64,000 bases of DNA from contig CAVPSQ010000010.1 in the NCBI GenBank assembly GCA_963708455.1, forward strand, positions 1,364,001-1,428,000. The letters run 5' to 3'. Made by a program: the position numbers and the translations under genes. A model generated the notes under the pieces. The model was not told where the DNA came from. It was given only the letters and a program-made list of their open reading frames with translations, and made no database searches. The DNA is from CAIMUS01 sp963708455 (GTDB lineage: Bacteria > Pseudomonadota > Gammaproteobacteria > Competibacterales > Competibacteraceae). Positions 16,954-27,108 of the stretch are shown here, piece after piece; positions within the stretch are counted from its first letter, which is position 1; every line of letters begins with the position of its first letter.

Positions 16954-17118
16954 GCCCGTCTCCTCAATGTCAAAGTTAGGTCTCGATGTAGACAACACAG
17001 ACGTTGAGTTATCGTTGTGCCTCCACCCGCGCAACCCCGGTTCTGGCTGCCGGTCATTAGGTTGACAGCGAATTACGGGCCTTCCACTTATCTTTAAATC
17101 AGCTCGATATCCATCGCC

Positions 17119-18530
17119 ATGACGTGCTTACAAGAAACCATTGAAGTTCCCCGTCCTCTTGAAGAGGTGTTTTTCTACACCAGTAACTTCGGCCATATCG
17201 CCGACTGGGATCCCGGCGTCGCCGCCTCCCGTAAGATCACCCCAGGACCTATCGGCATCGACACCGAGTTCGAGGTGCTGGTCAGGGTCTGGCCACGCAC
17301 CATCCCGATGAACTATATCGTCAGGGTCTACGAACCGCCGCAGCGGGTGGTGCTGGAAGGCAGAAGCGACTCCATCCATGCGCTTGACGATATCCGCTTC
17401 AACGCCACGGCTCAGGGCGCCCGCATCGACTATACGGCTGATATTTCCTTGATGGGGGTGCTGGGTTACGTGGAGCCTTATCTCCAGGGTATGCTCGACA
17501 AGGTAGGCAAAAATGCCATGCGGGGCTTGCAGACCGTCCTTACCGCAGACCTGCCAGCGCCCTCAAGCAGCCTGTTTACCTATGTACAAGACCGCCTGGT
17601 GTTGCCGGGCATGCTGGGATTCACCCATCTGGGTTACCGCTGGCATAAGCGCTCCTGGAAGCCGCTGGCGGTTTACTTAGGGGGCAAAACGGCCGTGGTC
17701 ACGGGGGCCACCTCCGGTCTGGGACAGGTCGCCGCCCGACAACTGGCCGAACTCGGCGCCCGGGTAATCCTGGTCGGTCGTAACCCGGAAAAGGCGGCAA
17801 ACGTTCGGCGGCAGATCGTCTCCGACACGGGCAATGACACGGTAACCCTAGCAATCGCCGATCTCAGTCTGCTGGCGGACATCCGCAAGCTGGCGGACCG
17901 GTTGCTGCAAAGCGAAAACCACATCCATATTCTGATTAATAATGCCGGCGTGCTGCTGAACGAGCGCTCCACCACGACCGAGGGACTGGAGACCACGCTC
18001 GCCACCAATCTGCTGGCGCCATTTCTGCTCACCAATCTGCTGCTGCCGCGCCTCAGAGAATCGGCGCCGGCGCGCATCGTCAATGTATCGTCGGGCGGCA
18101 TGTACACCGCTGGCATCCAGGTGGACGATTTGCAGTACGAGCGGGACGCCTATAAAGGCAGCGTGGCCTATGCCCGCACCAAGCGCGGTCTGGTTATTCT
18201 GACTGAACTGTGGGCTGACCGACTCAAGGACAGCGGCGTGGTCGTGCATGCCATGCATCCCGGCTGGGCGGATACGCCGGGCGTGGAGACCTCGCTGCCG
18301 GCATTCCATCGGCTGACCCGCTCCGTATTGCGCACTGCCGAGCAGGGAGCGGACACGATCACCTGGTTGGCGGCGTCGCGGGAAGCGGGCAAGACCAGCG
18401 GCGGTTTCTGGCTGGACCGGGAGCCGCATACCACGCATATTTTTCCGGGACCCGGGAATCGCCGCAGCAGCGGCAGCAGTTATGGAACGCGCTGGCGGCG
18501 TTGACGGGCTGGCCGGAGACCTTGACCTGA
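17119..18530 (+). CDS. SRPBCC lipid-binding domain fused to SDR oxidoreductase, 3' frameshift
   Basis: The N-terminal about 150 residues look like an SRPBCC/polyketide cyclase ligand-binding domain (LQETIEVPRPLEEVFFYTSN, ADWDPGV...). The C-terminal about 290 residues are a classical NAD(P)-dependent short-chain dehydrogenase. It has the TGATSGLG glycine motif, NNAG, the catalytic Ser in VNVSSGGM and the YARTK pair, and is DHRS12-like. The read-through frame stops at 18504 after a basic tail. A -1 shift near 18450 restores TRESPQQRQQLWNALAALTG... up to a stop at 18530, so one base is missing near the 3' end. The active site is upstream of the shift. The substrate is unknown. Confidence 0.82.
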
Positions 18531-18634
18531 GCCGCCGCGCAGCGTTTCCGGCAGTTTCTACCACTATAGATGTCACACCCCGCCTTCGGGTATCCACTTA
18601 AGCCGGGAGACACCTCGCAGAGTAACCGCAAAGG

Positions 18635-18662
18635 GCCGGCGAGGACGTCGGCGCTCCCAGGG
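18635..18662. repeat. Dispersed palindromic repeat, single arm
   Basis: A 28-bp single copy of the CCTGGGAGCGCCGGC-type arm, here on the minus strand and with one mismatch (gacgtcggcg). It lies in the 230-bp spacer between the SDR gene and the TPR gene; no other gene is seen there. Confidence 0.7.
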
Positions 18663-18760
18663 ACCTGCATCCAATTGCAGTTCCAGTCTCGTATCGTGGA
18701 TAAATGCAGGCGTGGCTAGCGCGCCTGCCACCTTGATCAACCCTTCCGAGGCGGGAACGC

Positions 18761-20113
18761 ATGCGCCAGATGATATTGCGCAGCCATATTCGGCTATTGC
18801 TGGTCATTACCGGTCTGCTGGCGCTGGCGGCGGACGCGGTGATGCAGCCGGGATTGTTCAGCCATGCCGCGACTGCGCCGCCGGCTGCTGCCAGCGCCGG
18901 GCTGCGCCAGCGGACGGGCGGCGACACGGAGCGGCTTATCGCTACCTTGCAAACGCGCCTGCGAACGGTGCCCGACGATGCGCAAGCCTACGTCCAACTC
19001 GGTCTGGCCTATCTACAACGAGTGCGGGAGACTGGCGATCCGGTCTATTACCCCAAAGCCGAAGGGGTCCTGCAACGCGCTCTCGAACTGCAACCTGACA
19101 ATTACCTTGCTACCGGCGGTAGGGGCGCGCTGGCGCTGGCGCGTCACCAGTTCGCCCAAGCGCTTGTCTGGGGCGAGCACGCCCGCGAGCTCGATCCCCG
19201 GCGAACCTATGCCTACGGCGTGATCGCCGATGCCCAGAGCGAACTGGGCCGGTACGAGGAAGCCGTGACCACTCTACAAACTTGGGTGGAGCTGCGTCCC
19301 GATGCGAACGCCTATGCTCGTGTCGCCTGGCTACGGGAACTGCACGGTGATATCCCCGGCGCCGCCGAGATGCTGCAACGCGCTATCGTCGGTGTCGGTC
19401 CCAACGCCGAGCATCACGCCTGGCTGCTGACGCAACTCGGCCAGTTGCGCTTCAATCACGGCGCTTTGCTTCAGGCCGAGGAAGAATACCGGCGTGCCCT
19501 CGCCGTCCTGCCCGAATACGCGCCGGCGCTGGCCGGTCTGGCGCGGGTGCGCTTCGCTCAGGGAGACAACGGACAGGCCGAACAATTGCTTACCCAAGCC
19601 GTGCAGATTCTGCCGCTGCCGGAGTTCGCGATTATGCTGGGCGAGCTGTGCGCCGCTGCCGGCAGGAGCGAACAGGCCCGCCACCACTACGAGCTGGTTC
19701 GAGTCATGCAGCGCCTGTATCAAGCGAACGGCGTCAATCTCGACCTGGAGCTGGCGCTGTTCGCGGCGGATCACGGTGATGCTCCACAAGCCGTTGCGCA
19801 GCAGGCGCGGGCGGCCTATGCGCAGCGGCCCAGCATCCAGGCGGCGGATATGCTGGCGTGGGCGCTGTACCGGGCCGGCGAGTTCGACGAGGCGCGCCGC
19901 TATGCCGGCCAGGCTCTGCGTCTGGGCACGCAGGACTCGCTGCTTTTTTTCCATGCCGGCATGATCTTCCGGCAGTCGGGCGACACCGCTCGGGCCCGCT
20001 ATTACCTGGAACGGGCATTGGCATTGAATCCGCATTTCTCCATCCGGTTTGCAATGGAAGCGCGCCGGACTTTGGAAGAACTCCAGACCGTCGCCCTGGC
20101 GGCCGACCACTGA
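18761..20113 (+). CDS. Exported TPR-repeat protein
   Basis: 450 residues with an N-terminal hydrophobic segment (IRLLLVITGLLALAADAVM) acting as signal peptide or anchor. About eight tetratricopeptide-like repeats follow, for example AEGVLQRALELQPDNYLATGG, AVTTLQTWVELRP and EARRYAGQALRLGTQDSLLFF. It probably forms a periplasmic protein-protein interaction scaffold, with no catalytic motif. It is followed 49 bp downstream by the NicO transporter and was probably transcribed with it; a link to metal handling is inferred from position only. Confidence 0.85.
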   Translation: MRQMILRSHIRLLLVITGLLALAADAVMQPGLFSHAATAPPAAASAGLRQRTGGDTERLIATLQTRLRTVPDDAQAYVQLGLAYLQRVRETGDPVYYPKAEGVLQRALELQPDNYLATGGRGALALARHQFAQALVWGEHARELDPRRTYAYGVIADAQSELGRYEEAVTTLQTWVELRPDANAYARVAWLRELHGDIPGAAEMLQRAIVGVGPNAEHHAWLLTQLGQLRFNHGALLQAEEEYRRALAVLPEYAPALAGLARVRFAQGDNGQAEQLLTQAVQILPLPEFAIMLGELCAAAGRSEQARHHYELVRVMQRLYQANGVNLDLELALFAADHGDAPQAVAQQARAAYAQRPSIQAADMLAWALYRAGEFDEARRYAGQALRLGTQDSLLFFHAGMIFRQSGDTARARYYLERALALNPHFSIRFAMEARRTLEELQTVALAADH

Positions 20114-20162
20114 CTGGCAATCCCCACCCTGCCCTGCTTTCCACCTGTCACTCTGGAGTTGA

Positions 20163-21761
20163 ATGATGCGCTTCCCGTTTGCAACACTCGGCCGTCTGAT
20201 GCTGCTGGTGCTATGGATTATTGCGCTCACCCCTTGCACCGGCTGGACCCATCCGCTGGGCAATTTCACTATCAACCGTTACAGCCGGCTGGAAGTCGGC
20301 TCTACCGAAATACGGCTGTATTACGTAGTCGATATGGCGGAAATTCCAACCTTCCAGGAGCGCGCCCGCATCGACCGTGACCAGGACGGCGCTGTTGACC
20401 CCACTGAAGAAGCGGCCGGGCTGGAGAAAATGGCCGCCACCGTGCAGCCGCAGTTGCAGCTTGTCGTCAACGGCGACCCACTATCGCTGCGCTTGCAGGA
20501 GCGGCGCTGGGAATGGCCGCCGGGCCAGGGCGGTCTGCCGACGTTGCGGCTGAGCCTGGATTTCACCGCCGCGCTGCCACCGGGCGCGCTGCGGCAGGCC
20601 GAGTATCGCGATACCAGTTTCGCCGGTCGTCTGGGCTGGCGAGAGATCGTGGTGCAGGCGGCAGACGATACAGACCTGCTCGAATCCAGTGCGCCGAGCC
20701 GGGATCTGAGCGCTGCGCTGCGCCGCTATCCCGACGATTTCCTGCAAAGCCCGCTCAACGTCGAGCGCGCTGTTTTCCGCTTCACCCCGCTTGCAGCCGG
20801 CGCCCAGTCGGCGGCATCCGGTCATGTCCTAATGGCGACCGCCACTCCAGCTGCAACCGGCTCCCGTTCCAACCCTTTCGCGCAACTGGTGGCGCTACCC
20901 GAGCTTTCGCCCGGAGTAGTGGCGCTGGCGCTGCTGCTAGCGTTGGTCTGGGGCGCGGCCCACGCGCTTACGCCGGGGCATGGCAAAACGCTGTTGGCTG
21001 CCTATCTGGTCGGTTCCCGCGCCACCGTCCGCCATGCCCTGTTTCTTGGTGCAACCACCACGGTCACGCATACGGCCAGCGTGTTCGCGCTGGGCTTGAT
21101 CACTCTGGGCGCTTCGCATTGGCTACTGCCGGAGCAACTCTATCCCTGGCTGGAAACGGCGGCGGGTGTGCTGGTGGTGGGCGTCGGCGCGGTCTTGTTA
21201 CGTGGGCGTCTGCGAGACTGGCGTACTACCCAACCGGTTCACGCTCATGACCACCCTCATGATGACCACGACCCTGGCCACGATCACGACTGCGCGCCTC
21301 ATCACGGACACAGCCACGAGCATGACCACGATTATCCTCATACCCATGCGCATAACCATCATCATGCCGGTCACAGCCCTCTACCGGCGGGAGGCGACGG
21401 CAGCGCGATTACCTGGCGCAGTCTGCTCGCCCTTGGCGTTTCTGGCGGCCTGTTGCCGTGCCCGGCGGCGCTGGTGGTCATGCTGGGCGCCATTGCCCTT
21501 GACCGGGTAGGCTTCGGTCTGGCGCTGATCGCGCTGTTCAGCCTGGGGCTGGCGGGCGCGCTGACGACGCTCGGCGTGCTGCTGGTGCGCGCCCGCTCCC
21601 TGCTGGAGCGCCTCGGCCAGGAAGGCCGGCTGCCGCGCCGTTTTCTACTGAATCGCCCGCTGCTGCAAGCCCTGCCTACTATCAGCGCGCTGCTCATCCT
21701 GCTGGTCGGCATCGGCATGACGTTCACGGCGCTGATCCAGACGGGCTGGTTGCGGCTGTAG
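20163..21761 (+). CDS. NicO-family nickel/cobalt transporter with periplasmic domain and His-rich loop
   Basis: 532 residues. There is a signal peptide, an about 230-residue periplasmic domain, then the NicO/RcnA membrane domain. It contains the HALTPGHGKTLLAAYLVG motif and SGGLLPCPAALVVML repeat typical of nickel/cobalt permeases. Between them is a cytoplasmic or periplasmic loop with over 20 histidines (HDHPHDDHDPGHDHDCAPHH and following), likely a metal-binding buffer. The start ATG follows CTGGAG. RcnA-type proteins export Ni/Co, while others import; direction here is not set by sequence. Adjacent cbiMQO genes suggest cobalt homeostasis. Confidence 0.88.
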   Translation: MMRFPFATLGRLMLLVLWIIALTPCTGWTHPLGNFTINRYSRLEVGSTEIRLYYVVDMAEIPTFQERARIDRDQDGAVDPTEEAAGLEKMAATVQPQLQLVVNGDPLSLRLQERRWEWPPGQGGLPTLRLSLDFTAALPPGALRQAEYRDTSFAGRLGWREIVVQAADDTDLLESSAPSRDLSAALRRYPDDFLQSPLNVERAVFRFTPLAAGAQSAASGHVLMATATPAATGSRSNPFAQLVALPELSPGVVALALLLALVWGAAHALTPGHGKTLLAAYLVGSRATVRHALFLGATTTVTHTASVFALGLITLGASHWLLPEQLYPWLETAAGVLVVGVGAVLLRGRLRDWRTTQPVHAHDHPHDDHDPGHDHDCAPHHGHSHEHDHDYPHTHAHNHHHAGHSPLPAGGDGSAITWRSLLALGVSGGLLPCPAALVVMLGAIALDRVGFGLALIALFSLGLAGALTTLGVLLVRARSLLERLGQEGRLPRRFLLNRPLLQALPTISALLILLVGIGMTFTALIQTGWLRL

Positions 21762-21871
21762 TCGCGAGTCGCTCGGGTCGAACCGCTAACGTTAGGCATT
21801 CATACCCAGTCGCATAATATAATAACGGCAGGGCTCGATCGTGGGCCCACCACCTGAGGAACACTATAACT

Positions 21872-22982
21872 ATGCATATCCCCGACGGTTATCTGAGCCT
21901 GTCCACCTGCGCCGCGACCTATGCGGCGGCGGCGCCGTTCTGGGCCATCGCGCTGCGGCGCGTGCAACGGCTGCTAAATACCCGCCTGGTGCCCTTACTA
22001 GCGGTTTTCTCCGCTTTTTCGTTCGTCATCATGATGTTCAATCTGCCGCTGCCGGGCGGCACCACGGGCCACGCCGTGGGTGTGGGCATCGCCACGGTTG
22101 TGCTGGGACCGTGGGCGGCGATGCTGGCGATTTCGATTGCGCTGCTGATTCAGGCCGTGTTCTTCGGCGACGGCGGCATCACCACGTTGGGCGCCAACTG
22201 CTTCAACATGGCGATTGTCGGCTCGCTGGTCGCCTACGGCCTCTACCGTCTCGTCGCCGGCCGGGCGACACTCACGTCCACGCGCCGTATGCTGGCAGGG
22301 GCACTGGCCGGTTATGCGGCCATCAACCTGGCTGCCCTGCTCACGGCGCTGGAATTCGGTATTCAACCGATGCTGTTTCACGATGCGGCGGGCACTCCTC
22401 TCTATGCGCCCTACCCTCTGTACATCGCGATCCCGGCCATGATGATCGGGCACCTGGGCTTCGCCGGGTTGGCCGAAGCACTCATCACCGGCGGCCTGGT
22501 GGCCTATCTGCAACGAACCGATCCTACGCTGTTGCGCTTGACCGCTCCTGGCGCCGGCGCTCCTGATGAGCATGCCGTGCAGAAAGTAGCTTCGCGGGGC
22601 GGTTGGCTGGCTACGCGCACCCTGTGGGCCACGCTGGCAATCCTGCTGATTCTGACCCCGTTGGGATTGCTGGCCGCCGGCGTTGCCTGGGGTGAGTGGG
22701 GCGTTCGAAGACTTCGCCGACCCGGAGATGCGCCAGCAGATCGCAGTGGCGTCGGGTAATCAACCACCGCCCGAACAGATACCCGCCGGATTGGAACGTC
22801 TGGCATCGCTATGGACGGCGCCCATTCCGGATTATGCCCCCTCTTTCATACGTAGCCCCGCTCTCGGCTATATGCTGTCGGCGATGGTGGGCGCCGGGTC
22901 GATCATCCTCAGCTTCCTGCTGGTCGGCTGGCTCGCGGCAAAGCTCAAGGGTCGCGCGTTACCTGCCGCCAAGTCGGGTTAG
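21872..22982 (+). pseudogene. cbiM: CbiM cobalt-transport substrate-binding membrane protein, frameshifted
   Basis: Starts MHIPDGYLSLSTCAATYAAAAPFWAIALRRV, the CbiM N-terminus whose first residues (MHIPDG) bind the metal. Several membrane segments follow. At about 22690 the frame breaks: removing one C in the gttCgaagac region restores GVEDFADPEMRQQIAVASGNQ and a C-terminal PDGLE/CbiN-like segment with PDYAPSFI...GAGSIILSF up to 22982. So this is a CbiM-CbiN-type fused core with one extra base. The upstream ORF alone would end at 22759 with an aberrant tail. It may be a real pseudogene or an assembly error, since downstream cbiQ and cbiO are intact. Confidence 0.85.
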
Positions 22983-23116
22983 GGCAGCGTATCCGGCAGT
23001 CGCACCTACGACTGCCGCCACGTCGGGTTACCCGCGCCGGTAACATCCCTGCTCTTGCCCGGCTCGGTAGCGGGCGCGTCCAACCCAACCTCCGATCACC
23101 ACTCCAGGCAGTGCGC

Positions 23117-23968
23117 ATGTCAGAGCAGTCTTTCATCGTCCATTCCCACGCCCGCCGGCGCCGCTTCAGCGAACGGCTGGTCGCCGATCTGCTGGCGGCG
23201 CTGGAGCACGCGCTGTACGCCGAACGCTCGGCGCAGAGCACCGGCCTGTTGCAGCGCCTCGATCCGCGCGTCAAGGTGACCGGCGCGTTGTTACTGATCG
23301 GAACCACCGTCCTGGTTCATCGTTTGCCGGTTCTGCTGGGCCTCTTCCTGGTCGCTGTGGCCGCCGCCCACCAGTCGCATATTGCGCTTCGCACCCTGGC
23401 CACCGGGATCTGGAGCAGCGTGCTGTTGTTCACCGGAACCATCGCTCTGCCGGCGGTCTTCATCGTACCCGGAGAGACTCTGTACCGGCTGCCGTTGCTG
23501 GACTGGCCGATCACCCGCCAGGGAGTGGAGAGCGCTGCTTTTCTGCTGAGCCGCGCCGAGACGGCTGCAACCCTGGCGGCACTGCTGATCCTGAGTACGC
23601 CCTGGACCCACGTGCTCAAGGCGCTGCGGACGCTGGGTGTACCGGCGGTGCTGCTGGTCATTCTGGGCATGACGCACCGTTATATTTTCCTGCTGCTGCA
23701 AACCGCTCAGGCCATGTTCGAGGCCCGCCAGAGCCGCCTGGTCGGCCACCTGTCGCAGCGTGAGCACCGCCGCATCATGATCGCCGGTGCCGGCGTGCTG
23801 TTGAACAAGAGCTTCCATCTCGCCAATGAAGTGTTCCTGGCCATGCAGTCGCGTGGCTACCGGGGAGAACACTTCATTCTCGATGAATTCCGATTGCAGT
23901 GGTGCGACGGGGTAGCCGGCGTGGTCATAGTCGTCCTGGCGGCGTCCGCTGTGTGGTTCGGTTCCTGA
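23117..23968 (+). CDS. cbiQ: CbiQ transmembrane energy-coupling protein
   Basis: 283 residues of the CbiQ/EcfT family, the transmembrane component of energy-coupling-factor cobalt importers. About five hydrophobic segments are seen, with the EcfT signature motifs FEARQSR and AMQSRGYRG that contact the ATPase. MSEQSF at 23117 is chosen; a GTG codon two codons upstream is the other option. It is adjacent to cbiO (15 bp gap), with cbiM upstream, forming a cbiMQO operon. Confidence 0.93.
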   Translation: MSEQSFIVHSHARRRRFSERLVADLLAALEHALYAERSAQSTGLLQRLDPRVKVTGALLLIGTTVLVHRLPVLLGLFLVAVAAAHQSHIALRTLATGIWSSVLLFTGTIALPAVFIVPGETLYRLPLLDWPITRQGVESAAFLLSRAETAATLAALLILSTPWTHVLKALRTLGVPAVLLVILGMTHRYIFLLLQTAQAMFEARQSRLVGHLSQREHRRIMIAGAGVLLNKSFHLANEVFLAMQSRGYRGEHFILDEFRLQWCDGVAGVVIVVLAASAVWFGS

Positions 23969-23982
23969 AAAGCTGGCCGGCA

Positions 23983-24789
23983 ATGGAAAAAACCGTTTTC
24001 GCAGTTCACGACGTCAAGTACAGCTATCAGGGCGTTACCGCACTCGACGGCCTGTCCTTAACCATCGAGCAGGGTCGGCGGGTGGCGCTGTTAGGCGCCA
24101 ACGGATCAGGTAAATCGACGTTGCTGCGGCTGCTCGATGCGCTCTACTTCGCGCAAGCCGGCAGCGTGTACGCCTTCGGTGAACCGTTGACCGAGGAACG
24201 GCTACAGGATGAAGATGTCGCCTTCCGTTTCCGCCGTCGGGTCGGCCTGGTGTTCCAGAATCCGGATGTGCAACTGTTCAATCCTACTGTTTTCGACGAG
24301 GTGGCTTTCGGACCTTTACAACTGCGCTGGCCGAGTGAGCAGATCCGCCGGCGCGTCACCGACATACTGGAGCTTATGGGCATCCCCCATCTGAGAGACC
24401 GCTCACCGCACCGTCTGTCGGGCGGCGAGAAAAAGCGGGTGGCGCTCGCGGCGGTGCTGGTGCTCGATCCCGAAGTGCTGCTGCTGGACGAACCGACCGC
24501 CGCGCTGGACCCGCAGAGCCACAGTCAGTTGATCGAGTTCATGATCGGCTGGAGCGGCGGCGCCAAAACGGTGGTCACCGCGACCCACGATCTGGACAGC
24601 ATCGAAGACATCGCCGATGAATGTCTGGTGTTGCAGAACGGCCGCGTGGTCGCTCGCGGCCAACCCGCCGCGATTCTGTACGACGAGGCGCTGCTGCGGC
24701 GCACCGGCCTGATTCACGCGCACCGTCACGGCCACGGCCACGGCGGAACGCACGTTCACCATCATCTGCATCGCAGTGCCCCGGACTGA
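23983..24789 (+). CDS. cbiO: CbiO ATP-binding protein of the cobalt transporter
   Basis: 268-residue ECF-type ABC ATPase. Walker A is GANGSGKST, the Q-loop lies in VFQNPDVQLFNPTVFDEVAFGPLQL, the signature is LSGGEKKR, and Walker B is LLLDEPTAALDP with a switch His in TATHDLD. The C-terminus carries a His/Gly-rich metal-binding tail (HAHRHGHGHGGTHVHHHLH), which is unusual for a generic ATPase but fits metal sensing or buffering. It completes cbiMQO. Confidence 0.94.
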   Translation: MEKTVFAVHDVKYSYQGVTALDGLSLTIEQGRRVALLGANGSGKSTLLRLLDALYFAQAGSVYAFGEPLTEERLQDEDVAFRFRRRVGLVFQNPDVQLFNPTVFDEVAFGPLQLRWPSEQIRRRVTDILELMGIPHLRDRSPHRLSGGEKKRVALAAVLVLDPEVLLLDEPTAALDPQSHSQLIEFMIGWSGGAKTVVTATHDLDSIEDIADECLVLQNGRVVARGQPAAILYDEALLRRTGLIHAHRHGHGHGGTHVHHHLHRSAPD

Positions 24790-24898
24790 AACTCGGCAGT
24801 TTGGCCGCATCCAATCCGCGTTCTGGCTACGTATTCACGAGTGAGGGGAATCCCTCCTTCGACCACCAAATGTCTACTTGACACAGAGGATAACCGCG

Positions 24899-26377
24899 AT
24901 GCGCTACAAAGCCGGATTAATTAGCCTGTTGTTGGCCGGTTTGGCGGCGGCCTGGGGAGACTTGTCTCAGGGAGCCAGTCACCGGGAGGCGCCGTTGATC
25001 GCCAACGATCCGACGGCCGATATCACCGATGTCTACCTGTTCCGCAGTTGGAATGATCCTAACAAGGTCGTGTTCATCATGAACGTGATTCCGAGTCAGG
25101 AACCCAGTTCGGGACCCAATTACTTCAATTTCGGCGACGATGTGCTGTATGCCTTCCATTTCGATGTCAACGGCGATGGCGACGCCGACGACCTCGTCTA
25201 CGAAGTCCGCTTCAAGACCGAAGTGCGCGGGGTCGTCAAGGACCTCAAGCTACCGCTCTCCTACGTCGCCCTGCCGCCGATCACCGCGCTCGATGGAACC
25301 GGTTCGGAAGGGTTGGGATTACGTCAGAGCTATACGGTGACCGAGGTGAAAAACGGCGTGCGCACCACCGTGGGCGCCAACCCCATGTACGCAGTCCCGT
25401 CCAACGTGGGTCCACGCACCGTGGGCGCCACCATGCCTAACTATGAGGCTTTGGCCGCTCAGGGCATCTACCCCCTGAGCAATGGCGGGCGCGTTTTTGC
25501 CGGCCAGCGCGATGAGACCTTCTATATCGACTTGGGGGCTACGTTCGACACCCTCAACTTGCGCAGGTCGCCGCCTGTTCTGTCAGTGGTGGAGGATGCT
25601 AACGACGCCAGCAATCCGTTCGGCAACGACGCTTTCTCCGGTTTTAATATCAGCACCATCGCCATCGAAGTTCCGATCACGGCTGTCACCAGCAACCCCA
25701 ATGCGGTGCTCGGCATGTACGCCTCCAGCAGCCGGCAGAAATTCAAGGTATTGAGCAATACCGGCACAGGCGTCAGTTCGGGTTCGTGGGTGCAGGTGGC
25801 GCGGCTGGCCAATCCACTGGTCAACGAATTGATCATCGGCACCGGCTCGAAAGATTTCTGGAATTCGGTCGATCCGAAGAACGAAGCCCAATTTCTGGAT
25901 TTCTATCTGACTTCGCGCTTGGCGACGGCGATGAATATCGTATTCGGCACGTCCTTCCCGACAACGAATCGTACCGATCTGGTGAACGCTCTGCTCAAGT
26001 ACCGAGCCCAGCCACAGAGCGGCGACTGCACCACCGCCAGCCCCTGCTCCGAACTGCTGCGGCTGGATCTGGCGGTAGCCCCCACCCAGTCGGCCGCTCA
26101 GAAGCGTCTGACCGTGCTCGCCGCGGATAACGCCGGTTGGCCGAACGGCCGCCGTCCGAACGACGATGTGACCGACATTGCCCTGCGGGTGGTGGCCGGT
26201 GCATTGCTGGGTCCCGTGCCGGCCTTGGGCGACGGTGTCAACTTCAACATCGGTGCGGTCGGCTCGAATATCACGGCCAACGGGATTTACACGATTTTCC
26301 CCTTCCTGCCCACGCCGCACGATGGCAGAGACCGCCGCCATATCGATTGTGGCGAGTCTGGCGCCAATCCCTGTTGA
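24899..26377 (+). CDS. DUF4331 exported protein
   Basis: 492-residue secreted protein with a signal peptide (RYKAGLISLLLAGLAAAWGDLSQG). The family start ASHREAPLIANDPTADITDVYLF and metal-binding-like repeats (YAFHFDVNGDGDADDLVYEVRF) follow. Function of DUF4331 is not known; members are found in secreted or cell-surface settings. The ATG at 24899 follows AGAGGATAACCGCG. It is followed 35 bp downstream by a PEP-CTERM-like gene, probably the same transcript. Confidence 0.85.
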   Translation: MRYKAGLISLLLAGLAAAWGDLSQGASHREAPLIANDPTADITDVYLFRSWNDPNKVVFIMNVIPSQEPSSGPNYFNFGDDVLYAFHFDVNGDGDADDLVYEVRFKTEVRGVVKDLKLPLSYVALPPITALDGTGSEGLGLRQSYTVTEVKNGVRTTVGANPMYAVPSNVGPRTVGATMPNYEALAAQGIYPLSNGGRVFAGQRDETFYIDLGATFDTLNLRRSPPVLSVVEDANDASNPFGNDAFSGFNISTIAIEVPITAVTSNPNAVLGMYASSSRQKFKVLSNTGTGVSSGSWVQVARLANPLVNELIIGTGSKDFWNSVDPKNEAQFLDFYLTSRLATAMNIVFGTSFPTTNRTDLVNALLKYRAQPQSGDCTTASPCSELLRLDLAVAPTQSAAQKRLTVLAADNAGWPNGRRPNDDVTDIALRVVAGALLGPVPALGDGVNFNIGAVGSNITANGIYTIFPFLPTPHDGRDRRHIDCGESGANPC

Positions 26378-26412
26378 ACGGCGTCGGCAATGGTATAGCG
26401 TGGAGAGATGAC

Positions 26413-27102
26413 ATGAGATACTTGTTCGCTCTGCTGCTGGGTCTATGGGTCAGCGGCCTGCCGGCCATGCCGCTGACCTTCACCAGCAGTCAGTCTCAAA
26501 CCGATGCGTTCGCTCAGGTCGGTGCCGTGATGGACACCCCGCCATCGGACAGCAATCCGCCCTCGTCTTTTCCGCTGCTGACCACGGCCTCGGCCATATC
26601 CGGTGCTGACCAGGCCGATGCGGGGGGGACGGTGGATGACGGGTTCCTGGGGGCCTCGGCGGAAGTAACGAGCGTGACCCAGGATGCCTCGGCCCTGGCC
26701 AGCGCCGAGTTTACGGGAGACTTCGTCGCGTCCGGCGGACCGCTGCTGCTCACGCTCGACTTTGACTCGCAACTCCCGGTATTGAGCAACGGTCTGGCCG
26801 AAAACAGCCTGCTGGTCAGGTTGATCGGCAACGGTGTCACCCTGCTCCAAGAGACTTTCAGCGCGACGGAGCTTATCACGCGAGTGGTCGTTCTGCCGGC
26901 AGGCCTGACGCAGGGGACTCTGGATTTGCTGTTGACGAGCAGCGCAGAGGCGACCGCGGACACGACTGTTGGCCGCGCCCTCGGTCTGGCCACGGTCAGT
27001 TTCACTGCGGACATACCTGAACCGTCGGTTGGGCTATTGCTATTGCCAGGGCTGGCGTTGCTGGCACTATGGCAGCGGCGTCTCCGTACTCCCGATGGAT
27101 AA
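26413..27102 (+). CDS. PEP-CTERM-like sorted exported protein
   Basis: 229 residues with a signal peptide (RYLFALLLGLWVSGLPA), a Ser/Thr/Ala-rich body and a C-terminal IPEP motif. A hydrophobic stretch (SVGLLLLPGLALLALW) and Arg-rich end (QRRLRTPDG) follow. This tripartite tail is the exosortase recognition signal. The body has no recognised domain. An upstream ATG in this frame exists but would lack the signal peptide; GGAGAG precedes 26413. It clusters with DUF4331 and polysaccharide-active genes, so a surface or EPS role is plausible. Confidence 0.8.
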   Translation: MRYLFALLLGLWVSGLPAMPLTFTSSQSQTDAFAQVGAVMDTPPSDSNPPSSFPLLTTASAISGADQADAGGTVDDGFLGASAEVTSVTQDASALASAEFTGDFVASGGPLLLTLDFDSQLPVLSNGLAENSLLVRLIGNGVTLLQETFSATELITRVVVLPAGLTQGTLDLLLTSSAEATADTTVGRALGLATVSFTADIPEPSVGLLLLPGLALLALWQRRLRTPDG

Positions 27103-27108
27103 CTACAC

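Noticed and set aside
21762..21871. Cobalamin riboswitch before cbiM
   Set aside because: The short leader has no recognisable B12-box or the long conserved structure.
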